64,000 nucleotides of DNA from Mytilus trossulus (GCF_036588685.1 NC_086374.1:34278886-34342885); one strand, 5' to 3'. Shown: positions 11,701 through 22,301, counted from the stretch's first letter. Made by a program: numbers and translations. The notes: generated by a model from the letters alone, not told the origin.

Positions 11701-14700
11701 ATGAAACAATAGCTATGGAAACCGATAGTTTTACAATTAAAATTTATGGCATTGTAAACGTAAAGGTTTATTGTGAGTCTAAGGTGGAAAAACAGCAATA
11801 AAAGCGCTGTTTTGCTTTCTATGTGTTTTTTCTGTGGTACTGATTTTGTGTCTGGAATAATTTTGAATAACCCATATCCTTTGTGGGTTTATTTATTATG
11901 TAGTGCATGACATGACATAACTAATTGATACATTACCATTATGTATTACGGACTGAGATGGACATTTCCATTTATCTAATGCCATTAAAGCAGTTATTGC
12001 AGGAATGAACTTATGGCACCCTCCTTGGATTATTGGAAGTCTGCAAAAACAAAACAAAACAACTATAGCATGTGCTCTATCAAGAAAGTACCATGTTGTC
12101 TGTTTAGCATTATTATTTATATTTCCTTTTTCTCTTCCCTTTGACATTTTGTAATCAGCTTATCGACATAAAAAAACAGTGAATCGAGTGCCTAGAAAGA
12201 TTTTACGCAACCCAATTCAATTTTCACACGGATTTTAGAGTGCCTTTTTAAAGTTGTAATCTTCTATAACATTGTTTAATGCGTTGAATCTATTACCGCT
12301 AGAATATTTCTTATCGGGTCGATATAATAAAATTAACGGTACCAATTTTCTTGCACCAGATGCGCATTTCGACAATACATGTCTCTTCAGTGATGCTCGT
12401 GGTCAAAATATTCAAAATGCAAAGCTCATATATAATCTAGAGCCTTTACACTATATCTTACAACAATTTTCTTATGTTAAGACTGTAGCATGCCCTCTTA
12501 ACTTCTGCAGGTGTGTGCCGTCTCATTCTCCCATACATAAGACGTACCAATATGATATATTTTGAACAGCAAACGAAAATAATACATTGTATGTAAGTAC
12601 TGCTAAACTAACGAGATCGTCATGTCGATCATGTCATCTCGACTGTCGTGCAAATGTTATTATAATTTAGAATATCTATATACTAGTAAAACGAAATATC
12701 TTGGAAAAAAATATTTTTTCAATCAAACGATACAATATCTATAAATGTATCTATATGCGCAAAAAAAAGATACATGTAAAAGGACTACAATTCAGAGGCA
12801 AAAACTGTCATAAGGGGTCAATTGGTTTATTTTATTTTATTTTATTTTATTTTATTCTATCGTTCTGGTCATTTCTACTGACTGATTAGTGTTTAACGCC
12901 ACTTTCGACACTATTGTGCTCTTTCATTGCTGTCAGATTTTATTAGAGTTTGAAGCCGGTGTACACGGAGATAACCACCGACCTTCGTCGATAGCTAAGC
13001 AAACTCACAATCCTAGTCAATTAAGATTGGAGTCGAGTCCACCTACCCGTGCGTGATTCGAACTCACGATCTCAGTGTTACCAGGCTCGTGGCACTGTAG
13101 CTCGACTACTTTGACCACTTGTCCATCGAGGGACTGTTTAAAGTTTCTCCCTTTTTATAATAGTCATAAATATAATGATAAAAAGAATGAAAAATTTGCT
13201 AAAAGCTTATGTTGCTTTTAATTTTAAGGTATATAATGTAGATGTATATTGGTCTTTTGAATATTTTTACCTTTTTACTCTTATTGCTTCAGTTTTAAAA
13301 AAATCTATTTATAAGCATAAAAAACTGTATTTAATTAAATTAATGTATGACTTTTGTCCAATTTTTAGAAACAACGACCAGTTTTGTTAACGTTGATGGT
13401 TCGAATTCCAGGATACAACTTAAAATTAAGGTAAGATGAGCTTAAATCGTATTTCAAATCAAATTTGAAAACACAGTAACTGTGCACAAGTTTGAGTGAA
13501 AGCAGTTATTCGAAAGTACAAACAAAACACGTTATTCGAGATTTAAAGTAAATACCAATACGTACCTTACACCAAATGTATCTTGAAGAATGGTACAAAT
13601 ACCACACATGAAAAGGAATGTCGACATTATTTGGGACTTTACCAACTCTAATTCTTCTGCACATATCTGCTTCCCAACAATTAGTGGTATTGAAATTGTT
13701 GAACTTATTGCTAACAAAACTTGCTAAAATGGATAAAATGTTAACATATTTATAAATCTATAATAGTCTATTTGTCAATTGGTCCAGTAATCCGATGTTC
13801 ATCTATTTGAGATGTTTCCAAAAGGAGTGACCTTTTGTTTTTAAGAATCTAGTATATTCTCAGTCATTATTTTCATTTTGTCAATTCTGTAAAAAGCCCA
13901 GTAATTAAATGTTCATTTATCGAAGTAGTTTCCCCAAGGAGTGCGTAATGCTTTCGTTTATATTTTACATTTTACTGTTGTGAATATAATATTTCTCCTC
14001 ATAAAAACGTTTGAAATTGATAGTTATTTTCCAGTAATAATTAGTTAAAACGTCGACATATCACTTTAAACTTATTTAGTTTTGCATCTATAATTGGCAG
14101 CAGCCCATTTTATTCGACTTAGTCTTCATTGTCAAAGGGAAATAACTGGTACCAAAAGTGTAATAAGGGAATCACATCGATACTACGAAAATAGACTTAA
14201 CTTTGCACACACAAAACAAATACGACAGAAGACTTTTGTTTACTATTGTTACTTTTCCTTTTATGAACGGTGGTGCTATTAGCACAATCTTACGCTGTTC
14301 ACATATACATACTTCTTCTCTTTGTCAGTGATTTCAATGAACGTAATTTTTAAACCTTCACAATGAATTCTTCAATAGATATATTTTGATTTGAAAGTTT
14401 GGGTGTACTTTTAGAAAACTTATTTCAAACGGGATAGAACATCCTAATGTTTACGCATACATGTATCTATAATACTAAAATAACGAGGTCCAATTTGTCA
14501 GCCGTCATCACGTAAAAACGATGAATCAAAGAATTCAACCTTATATATAACTTATATAGTACAATGCTGTTGATTAAACATTACTCCACTCTTGACCCTT
14601 TTGTTTTCCACATAGTTAATATTGCCAATAAATAAGAAGTACCGGGTCGAATACGATACCAATACCAATAGTATATTCACCTGTTACCTATTACCTTATG

Positions 14701-17700
14701 ATGGCTTATCTGTACGTTCCGCATCTGACAGGCGCACCACCAAACGCTGTATTTATGATTTTGCTATATACACGGGTCGTAATCATAGGGTTGACACTAC
14801 TAAAGTCAATCATTGTCACATTGTTCTCGATTGTAGTATTTTAACTAGTATGACTTCCTAAGATGACAATACGAATAATAAAAATCTGGACTTAAAATAT
14901 GGCGTATAGGTACAGCATGTACAGTTTTCAATTTGTTAGCCGGAATGACGTAAAACAGCGAATCAAAGAATTTTCCAGATAAAATTAATAATACCAATAA
15001 TTGATAAGTTCGAGGTTGACGGGTTCAAACAGAAAGATGTTGAAAGCAGAGAAAACTGAGTATCTTATAATCGGCATGACTTTATCAGATGACAATACCA
15101 ATACTAAAATAAGACTTACGCATAGTTATATTCTTTAATTCAGTCACTGACCCGCGATATCAATGGTGTGTTCTAGTATTATTTATTAAGCCTGGTATGT
15201 ATCGGAGTACATATCTCCCAATTGATACGATATTCCCGGGTTTGCTTTTTTTTCATGATTTCCGTGATAGACGGTTGCTGCTCACAAGGAGGCTATTAAA
15301 ACCAGAGTTTCAAATGGTGAAGTTGAAAGCATCACTTCGTAAATTTTACAGACGACATCACGAGTTGTTTGACCGGTATGGAACATCTGTTTCACAGATA
15401 ATAGTCGTAACTAAAATCCAGTCCTCTTCTTACGAATGTGACCTACCCATTTAGACTTGTTACCGTGTTTGTGCTAACATGAGCAACACGAAGGATGCCA
15501 CATGTGGAACCGGATATGCTTACCCTCCCGGATGACCTGAGATCTTCCCAGGTTTTGGTGGGGATTGTGTTGCTTAGTCTGTAGTTTTTTTTATGTTGGG
15601 TTTTGTTTACTATTGTTTGTCTGTTGGTCTTTTTCTTGTTTTAGCTACGCATGGCGTTTCAAGTTTATTTTCGACTTTTGATTTTATTAATTAGAATTCC
15701 TTTTATAGCTGACATTGCGGTTTAGGCCAAACCGTGACCTTTAGTTGTTAACTTTTATGTCATTATCATGTATCTGGTGGAGATTTGTCTCGTTGGCAAT
15801 CATATTTTATACTATGTCAAACTAATGAACCAGCTAAGTTATACTTTGTCCAATTTTCAATCTCTCTAAATACCCGGGGCATTGGCTACAAATTCGACAA
15901 AACAACAAAGTGTGATACATTTATAAACATGTAATATACTATTTTTCTATTGCAAGTAGCAGTCAGTTTAATTCCAATACTTAAAATATGTTTAAAGACA
16001 TCCCTGATATATAAATGACTTGCAAGTGAATAATTCTACTCATTTGAATCCGTATTCATGCACCATATTAGAGGAGATGGATGAACATGTGTGTTTAACG
16101 TTTTGTGATTTAGTTGTTCGTTTAAGTATGCTTTAAATCAAGAATAGAAATATGGGTCAACTCGGTGAACATTAGCCATCTAATGACCCTTCCGTGTCCT
16201 ATTTAGGAGACACGCATAGGTGATTAGCATTTAACCTGACCTTGGACAGGTACTTAAAACAATCTTTAGTATAAAAGTATAATGACTTAGCACACTTACA
16301 TTTAAGGTCAACGTCGTATGGCTTTGCTACAGGGACATAATTTATTTGTTTTACGGTGAATGAAGTTGAAAGATAAATAATCATTTCATTTCAATGAAGG
16401 AACATATTACTCAATTAAATGGACGAGTTATTTCACATTTTTGACCTCGTTCAAAACTATCAGTACAATGATAAAATATTTTATTAAATGCTCGTGTGGA
16501 TGTTTAATATTTTAAAGACATAAACTTGTCTTTCATGTATGCGTTTTATTTTCTGCTGTTTTGTTGTCGTCTTATATATGTTGTAATAATTAATCTAATT
16601 GGCAAGACATGTGCATTTAAAGGGATGATCGTCTGATGGATTATTGTAACTTACTAATCTGTCATTTTAACTCTATTTTGATCATTATTAGTGCCAAGAA
16701 TCTTTCATAATTTTAAAGATCAGTACAAATGAATAATATTTAACTTGTTTAGAATAATTTGACCGGATTTTGATTTTATTTGCTAATTATAGTGGGTAGC
16801 ATAAACATGCACTTGATTATTAAGTCAGATATCCATGTATACAGTGTATCTATTTGAATAAAGCACTGAACGAGTTTTGTGTACTTTTGCATTGTATTTT
16901 ACTGCAGAATATCGCTAGATTTTGTTATAATATGAATAGAAATAGTAAAACCCAAACAACGAAAAAATCTAAATAAAAATTTTAGGATTTAGCGACTGCT
17001 TTACGCGCATCTCATGCATTTTTAAGGAAGCTTTTTTTTCTATTCACAACGTAATAACAACAAATCAATCATATAAAAAGAAGAAAATGTTGTAGGATTA
17101 CTAGTGAGACAAATATCCACCATACCGTATAATAAAACAACGTTTATTTGTTCGTTTCTAAAGTCAACTGTACACTTTGAACCTAAATTAAAATCATCAA
17201 ATGTTATCTGTCAAACAGGTAAAAGGAGAGATACATCATGATATAAAATCAAATATTTTGTTTGACGTACACATGTTTCATTTCTCAATTATTTAAAAAA
17301 AAATTCACGATATATTATTTTGTTCTAGTACATGTATTAATCAAGCTTATTGTTGTGCACATGATATGAATTTACATAGAAAACTTCTTTGTGGTTTTTG
17401 TTTTGTTTTTTAATAGAATTTCAAATACCGATAGAGCCATTTTTTAAGTTGGGTTTTAACCCAGGCTATAGAGGGAAGGGGTCCAACCAAATGTCCCCAT
17501 TCAAAAGCACTGATCGTTAAAAAGGGGTTCTAATTTCCGTGATCCGTCATTATATTTTCGGAATGTTAAAGTGGGATAAAGTTGTACACATGTGTAAACT
17601 TAAGCTTTGTTGTTTATGCGTATTCGCAATGATATAAACATACATGTACATGTAAACATATTTTACTGTTTTAACAAACAACGCATTTTTCATAAATAAC

Positions 17701-18111
17701 AATATACATAATATATTGATAGACAGATGGTCATGATACAGAGATAGAAAGACACTTAAATATAATACTTCGTGTACGAATCAATAGTGTTTTTATCGTT
17801 TTCTATATAATCTCCTATATTATAAATACTTTAAAAGGAAATAATGTGTCCTTGTGTAAAATTTCTTGTGAATAAATAATAATAAAAAAAATAATGAAGT
17901 AAAATATATAATTTACCTGTAAACCAAATATAATACAAAGATAGAAGGCAGGGGTATCCTCAATTCCGTAGTCCAATCTTTTCTCGTTATTATGCGAGTT
18001 TTCAGTGGTTGCAACGTCGGCTTCCGTTGCATCATCTGCTTCAAACTCCGTCGGAGAAGAACAACACACATTTACAAATTTATCTGTATGATCAGAAGCT
18101 TTCATCGTCAT
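5398..18111 (-). CDS. SLC23A: SLC23-family nucleobase/ascorbate transporter (11 exons, 644 aa)
   Basis: This is a multi-pass plasma-membrane transporter of the nucleobase-ascorbate (NAT/SLC23) family. Exons, 5' to 3' on the minus strand: 18111-17917, 13723-13566, 12040-11937, 10664-10576, 10096-9915, 9384-9264, 8649-8493, 8080-7827, 7568-7295, 6343-6248, 5702-5398. All introns are GT-AG, the frames join without a break, and the total is 1,935 bases including the stop, close to vertebrate SVCT lengths. Hallmarks include [11 protein letters not shown] near residues 361-371, [13 protein letters not shown] just after it, the NAT signature [10 protein letters not shown] at 411-420, [11 protein letters not shown] in exon 9, and a C-terminal YDLPF...[14 protein letters not shown]. 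The first signature residue is Q, as in many nucleobase transporters, where vertebrate ascorbate transporters have P, so the substrate is open. The start codon at 18111 gives a hydrophilic N-terminus before [12 protein letters not shown]. Family assignment is very secure; the specific member is not. Confidence 0.95.
6248..6343 (-). CDS. SLC23A: SLC23 exon 10
   Basis: It encodes [20 protein letters not shown] then FILDNTVPG, nearly identical to the last membrane segment of vertebrate SVCTs. The acceptor is TTTGCAG and the donor CAG|GTAAGT. Confidence 0.95.
6930..7200 (+). repeat. Retroelement-like 3' tail in SLC23 intron 9
   Basis: This is another copy of the family at 2580-3135 (TGGAGCAGGATCTGCTTA..., GGCCATGGCGTTG). 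It lies antisense in the intron and is part of the segment duplicated at 1217-1560. Confidence 0.6.
7295..7568 (-). CDS. SLC23A: SLC23 exon 9
   Basis: It encodes [34 protein letters not shown] and RNLCIIG, and ends VIDTG. These match transmembrane segments 9-12 of the family. A fragment of this exon's end is duplicated in inverted orientation at 1217-1262. Confidence 0.95.
7827..8080 (-). CDS. SLC23A: SLC23 exon 8 (NAT signature)
   Basis: This is the most conserved exon: QWGLPTLS, then [11 protein letters not shown] with the family Glu and Asp, then [13 protein letters not shown]. It ends exactly after the NAT signature [10 protein letters not shown]. The Glu and the signature residues form the substrate site in studied NAT proteins. 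Confidence 0.96.
8190..8355. mobile_element. Palindromic MITE-like element in SLC23 intron 7
   Basis: The arms TTTTTCGATAGGTTACCTAC and GTAGGTAACTTGTCGAAAAA are inverted repeats, extended inward by TTTGTGGTA..GACAT and CGGTCAAGTA. The element is about 165 bp, has a short unpaired centre and no coding capacity. Confidence 0.7.
8493..8649 (-). CDS. SLC23A: SLC23 exon 7
   Basis: It encodes a membrane segment ([15 protein letters not shown]), then an extracellular loop with ARTDAR and the conserved WFFFPYPG leading into QWGLPT. The donor is CAG|GTAAGA. Confidence 0.94.
9264..9384 (-). CDS. SLC23A: SLC23 exon 6
   Basis: It encodes [20 protein letters not shown], equivalent to the LFSQYLRN block of SLC23 proteins, and ends VFRLFP at CCA|GTAAGT, phase 0. 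Confidence 0.93.
9555..9830 (+). repeat. Interspersed repeat (TCCGGGTGCGGGA family)
   Basis: It runs from GCGCCTGTCCCAA to CCCTATTTCCATTCTCAA with the core CTCCGGGTGCGGGATTTTCT. Relatives are at 20850-21050, 43255-43540 and, as a 3' piece, 32960-33030. It lies in SLC23 intron 5 just downstream of exon 5. Confidence 0.6.
9915..10096 (-). CDS. SLC23A: SLC23 exon 5
   Basis: It opens with [16 protein letters not shown], the standard continuation of ..MRE in this family, and includes [16 protein letters not shown]. It ends with a split Leu codon before GTAAGA. Three overlapping plus-strand open frames here are shadows of this exon. Confidence 0.94.
10576..10664 (-). CDS. SLC23A: SLC23 exon 4
   Basis: This is the extracellular loop with several N-x-S/T sites (NLT, NGT, NFT), ending in the conserved MWQSRMRE. 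The donor is GAG|GTTATT, a weaker but acceptable site. Confidence 0.9.
10733..10925 (+). repeat. Interspersed repeat (ATGATTGCCAATGAGACAAC family)
   Basis: This is a diverged copy of a roughly 190-bp family running from GGTATGATTG to AACTAACG. Better copies are at 18888-19080 and 40612-40795. Reverse-oriented or partial copies are near 15690-15820, 27035-27145, 30715-30795, 51930-52030 and 54395-54560. It is SINE-like in size. Confidence 0.6.
11093..11387 (+). repeat. Second copy of the ATGCCCC...GGGGCAT hairpin repeat
   Basis: It matches 3308-3582 along its length, including the GGACGAACGGACGAAC run and the terminal TAATGCCCCAC...GTGGGGCATAA hairpin. It lies in SLC23 intron 3. Confidence 0.65.
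11937..12040 (-). CDS. SLC23A: SLC23 exon 3
   Basis: It completes the split Arg codon and reads [21 protein letters not shown] followed by DKWKCP, matching the family's RLP..QGG...F..P..A.L....WKCP block. The acceptor is TTTGCAG and the donor ATG|GTAATG. Confidence 0.93.
12333..12450 (+). repeat. Interspersed repeat with GATGCGCATTTCGACAATAC core
   Basis: It starts TTAACGGTACCAATTTTC and contains the TGCGCATTTCGACAATAC and TCTTCAGTGATGCTCG core. Longer copies are at 43905-44135 and 44262-44420, and a minus-oriented piece is at 56038-56100. It lies in SLC23 intron 2. Confidence 0.65.
12826..13137 (-). mobile_element. tRNA-derived SINE with (AAAAT)n tail
   Basis: On the minus strand the element begins near 13137 with a tRNA-like head: an A-box-like TGGACAAGTGGTCAA and a B-box GTTCGAATC. 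It continues through an unrelated body containing GGCGTTAAACACTAATCA and ends at about 12826 in at least six AAAAT units. The GTGTTTAACGCC motif resembles the conserved domain of mollusc Meta-type SINEs, an association made from memory. Confidence 0.75.
13566..13723 (-). CDS. SLC23A: SLC23 exon 2
   Basis: It encodes [17 protein letters not shown] through LQDTFGV, corresponding to the first two transmembrane segments of the family. The acceptor is TTTTAG and the donor AAG|GTACGT, phase 0 to 2. The 4.2-kb intron before it contains only repeats. Confidence 0.93.
14450..15110 (+). repeat. Two diverged direct copies of an unclassified repeat
   Basis: The block around 14490-14545 (AATTTGTCAGCC, ACGTAAAAACGATGAATCAAAGAATT) recurs at 14930-14975 (AATTTGTTAGCC, ACGTAAAACAGCGAATCAAAGAATT), followed in both cases by AT-rich sequence with ACCAATA runs. 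No credible coding region is present. It lies in SLC23 intron 1. Confidence 0.45.
15195..15665 (+). repeat. Retroelement-like coding remnant plus 3' tail
   Basis: This is the best preserved copy of the family. A decayed frame reads [20 protein letters not shown] then [16 protein letters not shown], followed from about 15460 by the hydrophobic tail segment shared with the other copies. A truncated reverse copy of the ATGATTGCCAATGAGACAAC family follows at 15690-15820. Confidence 0.55.
17440..17550. repeat. Decayed G/C-rich repeat related to 1781-1941
   Basis: It shares the CCAACCAAATGTCCCCATTCAAA..GCA..GATCG and AAAAAGGGGTT..ATCCGTCAT pattern with 40425-40555 and 44715-44850. The termini are no longer recognisable. 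Confidence 0.45.
17917..18111 (-). CDS. SLC23A: SLC23 exon 1 (start codon)
   Basis: It encodes residues 1-65: an acidic, Ser/Thr-rich cytosolic N-terminus running into the family block [18 protein letters not shown]. The donor is CAG|GTAAAT, phase 0. The next ATG (MTM start, residue 3) could also serve as start. Confidence 0.88.
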
Positions 18112-18887
18112 ATTTTCGTTATTTTGTAAACATAGACATTCATCAACAATCTATAAATATCTCATGTTTAGAAAACAATGTTATCCAGGTCAGAACACAT
18201 ATAATCCTGAAGTAGTCGGGCAACATACTTATTTACCAACTGTTTGTATGAATGATCGTCTATTCTTATATTGTTTGTAGTGTGAAGTACTAATATGTCA
18301 TATCTGATAACTTTGCGCGATTTATTGACATACTATAAGACAGTCTCTACGTATCTCAAGGCCATAATTTTCTTGTGCTATCGAAACCCTGGTCAATTTA
18401 AATTATTCTGCGATAAGAGGATGAAATATCAGTTTAACATTTTGAATTAAAAATACGCAATATGTATGCAATTGATCCGTGTCGAAGGCCTTACTGTGAC
18501 AAAAAAATAAATAAAAAAAAATTGCAAGTAAAAAGCCCGGCTTTCCTTTGAATTAATTTTTGTGGGTTTTTTTTGTTGTGCATTTTACTAATTTTGTGTC
18601 ATGGGTGGATACCCCATGTCCTTGGTTTTGCTTTCAATTAAAGGTAAATTTTGAGTTGTCTCTGTTAGAGGTAGTAGTATATATATTATATTCATATACT
18701 GTATATAATTTCTCTTTCCATTTTAAAATTGTTTTTCATTTGAAGTGCGTTCTAGAATGTGTTTTTTTATGCCATTTAACTCATAAAAAAACATCATAAA
18801 TACCAGGATGAAGTTTCATATACAAATGATTCGTCAGTTAAACTCTAATAAAAACAAGACGAAAAGTTTAAAATGAAGATCTATATA

Positions 18888-19080
18888 AAAAAAGAAAATG
18901 TGGTATTATCTGATTATTGCCAATGGGACAACTCTCCACAAGAGACCAAACTGACACAGAAATTAACAACTATAGGCCACCATACGGCCTCCAACAATGA
19001 GCAAAGCCCATACCGCATAGTCAGCTATAAAAGGCTCCGAAATGACAATTTTAAACAATTCAAACAAGAAAACTAACGAC
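18888..19080 (+). repeat. Good copy of the 190-bp SINE-like repeat
   Basis: It runs from TGGTATTATCTGATTATTGCCAA to AAGAAAACTAACGAC and matches 40612-40795 closely (GACAACTCTCCACAAGAGA, ATACCGCATAGTCAGCTA). The open frame across it is repeat-derived. Confidence 0.7.
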
Positions 19081-19087
19081 TGGAATT

Positions 19088-19157
19088 AAGATAGAAGGTA
19101 GGGGTATCCTTAGTTCAGTAGTCTAATCTTTTCTCGTTATTATGCGAATTTTCGGTG
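19088..19157 (-). pseudogene. Dead duplicate of SLC23 exon 1 segment
   Basis: On the minus strand this reads [13 protein letters not shown], stop, TKDTPTFYL. Intact exon 1 reads [23 protein letters not shown]. About 70 bases match at roughly 85-90%, by eye, and a Gly codon has become TGA. Similarity stops abruptly at both sides; on the left it abuts the repeat ending at 19080. Confidence 0.75.
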
Positions 19158-20053
19158 TTTCTAGTTTGTTAGTGCATGATTATTTTTCATTTTTGATGCT
19201 TATCAGTTATAATGTAATTTCCAAATGGGACGTTGAGTCGTTTTCGTGGGAACCATTAACGCAATTCGTTGGTTATTTTTAAAGTAATTTTGAAATGAGA
19301 ATTTATTTCTCATGACAAAATGTAGGTAAAGTTTGAAAATAATTTTGATTATATTCACTTTTGCATTTCAGGAGTATTAACCCTTATATCTTGGGGGGAA
19401 AGACGCCTCGCTAAGACGTTTCCGTGACCCATTAATTTTGCAGAATTTTTTTTTCCAAACAATTTAACATGTTTAAATTAAATGTAAAGTAAATATGTTT
19501 AATTTTTAGAGAAAAAAATGGCACCTTTTATTTTGACAGTATTCGATAGCTTTTGCCTTTCAGAAGCTATGTTCCTGAATGGAAAACCCATGTACTAATT
19601 CGTTGTTGTTTGCTTTATATCGTTGCAAAATTTACATGCATATTCAAGACGAGAACTTACTGCTAGGATCAACCTGGGTGAAGGGTGGATAATTGTTAGT
19701 GCTATTGGAAAATAAGGTCTGTTGAATAGAGACAGCTAGTTAAACCTTTCAAAAGGCTAACTACTCTCTATTATATGCACATATATAAATGATGCATAAC
19801 AACTGTAAAACAACCAACTCTTGAAATTTAATTTAACATTATCACACCATTCGATTGAAAAAAATATCATTCAGCTGATACACAATATTGTAAGTATATA
19901 ATGTATTTTTACAAAAGTAAAGAAAATAAAAGGCAGAATCGATCGTCTTGTCTACCAGTAAATGTCAAAATATAGAACAAAAACTGTACATAGTTGAAAA
20001 GTTTTTTGTTTTTTTTACTCAAACTTAATATTATTGTTTAAACGCTGCTTCAA

Positions 20054-20351
20054 TCACACTACAGTGGTTTGCGACCTTCGGATATTGCTTCGCTGGGTGA
20101 TGAGATTTGTCTCCGATGGCCCTTGAACTTGGATAATGTCATGATAAACTGGATCCTGCATCGATGGATTTTGACTTTCGAAGAGCTTCTTTTCGTCTGT
20201 TCTACTATTATTTCGCTGAAAGTCTTCGCATCCGATGGATGAGTATTGCTGACCATTTGTACGGTCTTGTGGAAATTCATACTCGTTTTCATTACCGACA
20301 TGGCTTATATCTTTTCCAGCTGTATGGCCTGGGCAAATGTATACATCTTTC
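20054..20351 (-). CDS. Gene B exon 3 (cytoplasmic tail)
   Basis: The tail starts RKDVYICPGH, includes EYEFPQ, QQYSSI and DPVYHDIIQV, and ends SQTTVV before TGA at 20056-20054. The overlapping 80-residue minus-strand frame from 20301 is out of frame with the spliced product and is a shadow. Confidence 0.65.
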
Positions 20352-22301
20352 CTTTAAATACAAAACAAATAAGGGAAATCACATTCGGAATAAAGCAATA
20401 ATAATAAACACGCATAATGATAGTCTCTTATAAATGAAGATGTAAACACTATCAGAAATTGTCTTCTTAATCACTTCCCTAGAAGAATTAATTTTACAAA
20501 TTAATGCTATCTCACAAACAGAACAAAGCATTCGCCATCTGGTTTACGCATAATTTATTGTTCAGATAATTTGGCTGTATTAAATAGAGTTGCATTCTTT
20601 TTACCAGAATTAAACTGTTCATACGTAAAACTCAAATATTATACAGATATATAATTATAAGTGGTGTAGATAAGATATATATTTGTAAAATAAAATTTGG
20701 AGGACAAGGTTGCAATGATATCATTTCAAAGCAAAAATGTATGAACGTTTATGCGATAAGTACGTCTATAAAACAAGATACTTTTGGGAAATCTATTCTT
20801 TTTCTGACCTTTGTTTGTCTTGTTTTTTTAGTTTTATTTCTTTTATATGTTTTTGAGTTTAGTGTGACGACCATTTTCACTGAACTAGTACACATGTTTG
20901 TTTAGTGGTCAACTGAAGCCCGCTCTTGCTGTGTTTGAGACCCATTGACGGCCTTGTTCTATTTTCTACTATTTGGTCGGGTAAACGTTGTTGTCTGGGA
21001 CTCTTTTTGAGACATTCCTTATTTCCAGTCTCAATTTTATCTAATAGTTATAGAAATAAGTATATGTAAGGATACTTAAGATTTAAACGTTTTACAAATT
21101 GTAATCAATAAACATAAAACAATTATTTATAGTTCCTAACTTATACAAAAGTACCTTCGAATGATGTGAATGAGCAGCGTCATTATTTTTACAGAAATAA
21201 CTAAAGTTGTCACAGCAATAACTAACACACCTGAAAAGGGTATGTATTAAGTGTCACATGTTAAATGTATAACGATAATTCACAACCGCAGTTATTACCG
21301 ATCGGGGCGTTGTGCATTCGCGCCAAATTGTGTATTTATTTGAGATAACGAAAAATGGGGTTCGAACTGGGCAAAAAAATTAAGTATTTAACCAGATAGG
21401 TTAAAATAACTAAAATCATGGTAAAATAGTACTTTGTTAACTTATTGAGAATACACTTTGACGACATAATCAGTATGCAAGTCCAATTTTTTCTTAAAAT
21501 GTCCTGTACCAAGTCAGCAATATGGCAGTTATTATCAAATAGTTCGTTTTTTATGTACCGGGTATGTTATTACGTTGGCGTTTGTTTTTGTTGCACTTTA
21601 GTGTTTCTGTTCTTTTCCTCTTATAGTTGACGTTTTCCCTCGGTTTTAGTTTGTAACCCGGATTTGTTTTTCTCAATCGATATATGACTTTTGAAAAGCG
21701 GAATACTACACTTCCAAGAATTTTCCCACGTTTTTTTGGTACACTTCTATCCTCTTGCATATCAATACTGTCAGGAAAGACTAAAAACTTATAATGTTAT
21801 GCTTTCTATGAATTTAGTACTAATTTCGTCAGTACTGTTTCAGTATACTTTTGCCTTTATTTGACGGAGTATTCCTAGATTCATTCCTAATATTTTCTGC
21901 GACCGTTTTTCCTTTACATGTTTGTTACGTTATCATATAAAATAGATCTGATCTTACATGCGCGTGTTCAAATAAAAAGGTCGGTTATGAATAGTTAAGT
22001 TTTGTCAAACGACCAGCCAAATCCATTTGAATGGAACAGCCTTGATATTGAACTAAACTAATAATTAGCCAGCTGTCTCATTGAAAGACTGACTTACTTG
22101 TATGGTTTGAAAACAAGTTGACAGTAAAACGTGTAATGCTAAATCTAATTTTACAATATACTTACAGGCTTTCATTTTGCTATACACTGATGGGTTGATT
22201 ATAGTAGTTTTTAATTTACGATGTACACTGCAGTACGAAACAAGTCAATAGTACCTACCTATAACTAAAGCAGAAATCACCTCGGGATTGTCAACACCCA
22301 T
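20054..22301 (-). CDS. Gene B: small single-pass membrane protein with tyrosine tail (3 exons, 138 aa)
   Basis: Exons on the minus strand are 22301-22259 (start), 21230-21155 and 20351-20054 (stop), all GT-AG with consistent frame. The protein has about 8 N-terminal residues (MGVDNPEV), one hydrophobic segment (about 9-38), a positive RRK stop-transfer, and a roughly 95-residue hydrophilic tail. Tail tyrosines are Y44, Y64, Y76 (YSSI) and Y109 (PVYHDI). The 76-base middle exon has the same length and phase (1 to 2) as the transmembrane exon of gene D, and the tail exon begins AG|GAAA as in C and D. An in-frame TGA lies 27-25 bases before the ATG, so no extracellular domain is encoded upstream. 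It may be an adaptor-like subunit, a truncated paralogue, or alternative last exons of gene C. No family is recognised. Confidence 0.6.
20850..21050 (+). repeat. Copy of the TCCGGGTGCGGGA-family repeat in gene B intron 2
   Basis: It shares AGTGTGACGACCATTTTCACTGAAC, GTACACATGTTTGTTTA, GAAGACCCATTG-like and CATTCC.TATTTCCA segments with 9555-9830. The G/C-rich core is lost. Confidence 0.55.
21155..21230 (-). CDS. Gene B exon 2 (transmembrane)
   Basis: The 76-base exon encodes GVLVIAVTTLVISVKIM and then LLIHIIR, a membrane helix with a basic end. The acceptor is TTTTCAG and the donor AAG|GTACTT. Length and phases equal those of gene D's transmembrane exon at 51561-51636. Confidence 0.7.
22259..22301 (-). 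CDS. Gene B exon 1 (start)
   Basis: ATG at 22301 begins MGVDNPEVISALVI and the exon ends at ATAG|GTAGGT in phase 1. A TTACAG acceptor-like site near 22337 suggests that this is a second exon preceded by a 5' untranslated exon. Confidence 0.5.

Larger units (their letters stand above)
18112..20053. other. Spacer between SLC23 and gene B
   Basis: This is the presumed 5' flank and promoter region of SLC23 and the 3' flank of gene B. I see no convincing TATA box. It holds one repeat copy (18888-19080) and a dead piece of SLC23 exon 1 (19088-19157); the remainder is unremarkable AT-rich DNA. Confidence 0.5.

Noticed and set aside
13050-13137. Possible tRNA gene on the minus strand (A- and B-box-like motifs)
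   Set aside because: It continues directly into a SINE body and an (AAAAT)n tail, and no closed acceptor stem is evident, so it is the head of a tRNA-derived SINE.
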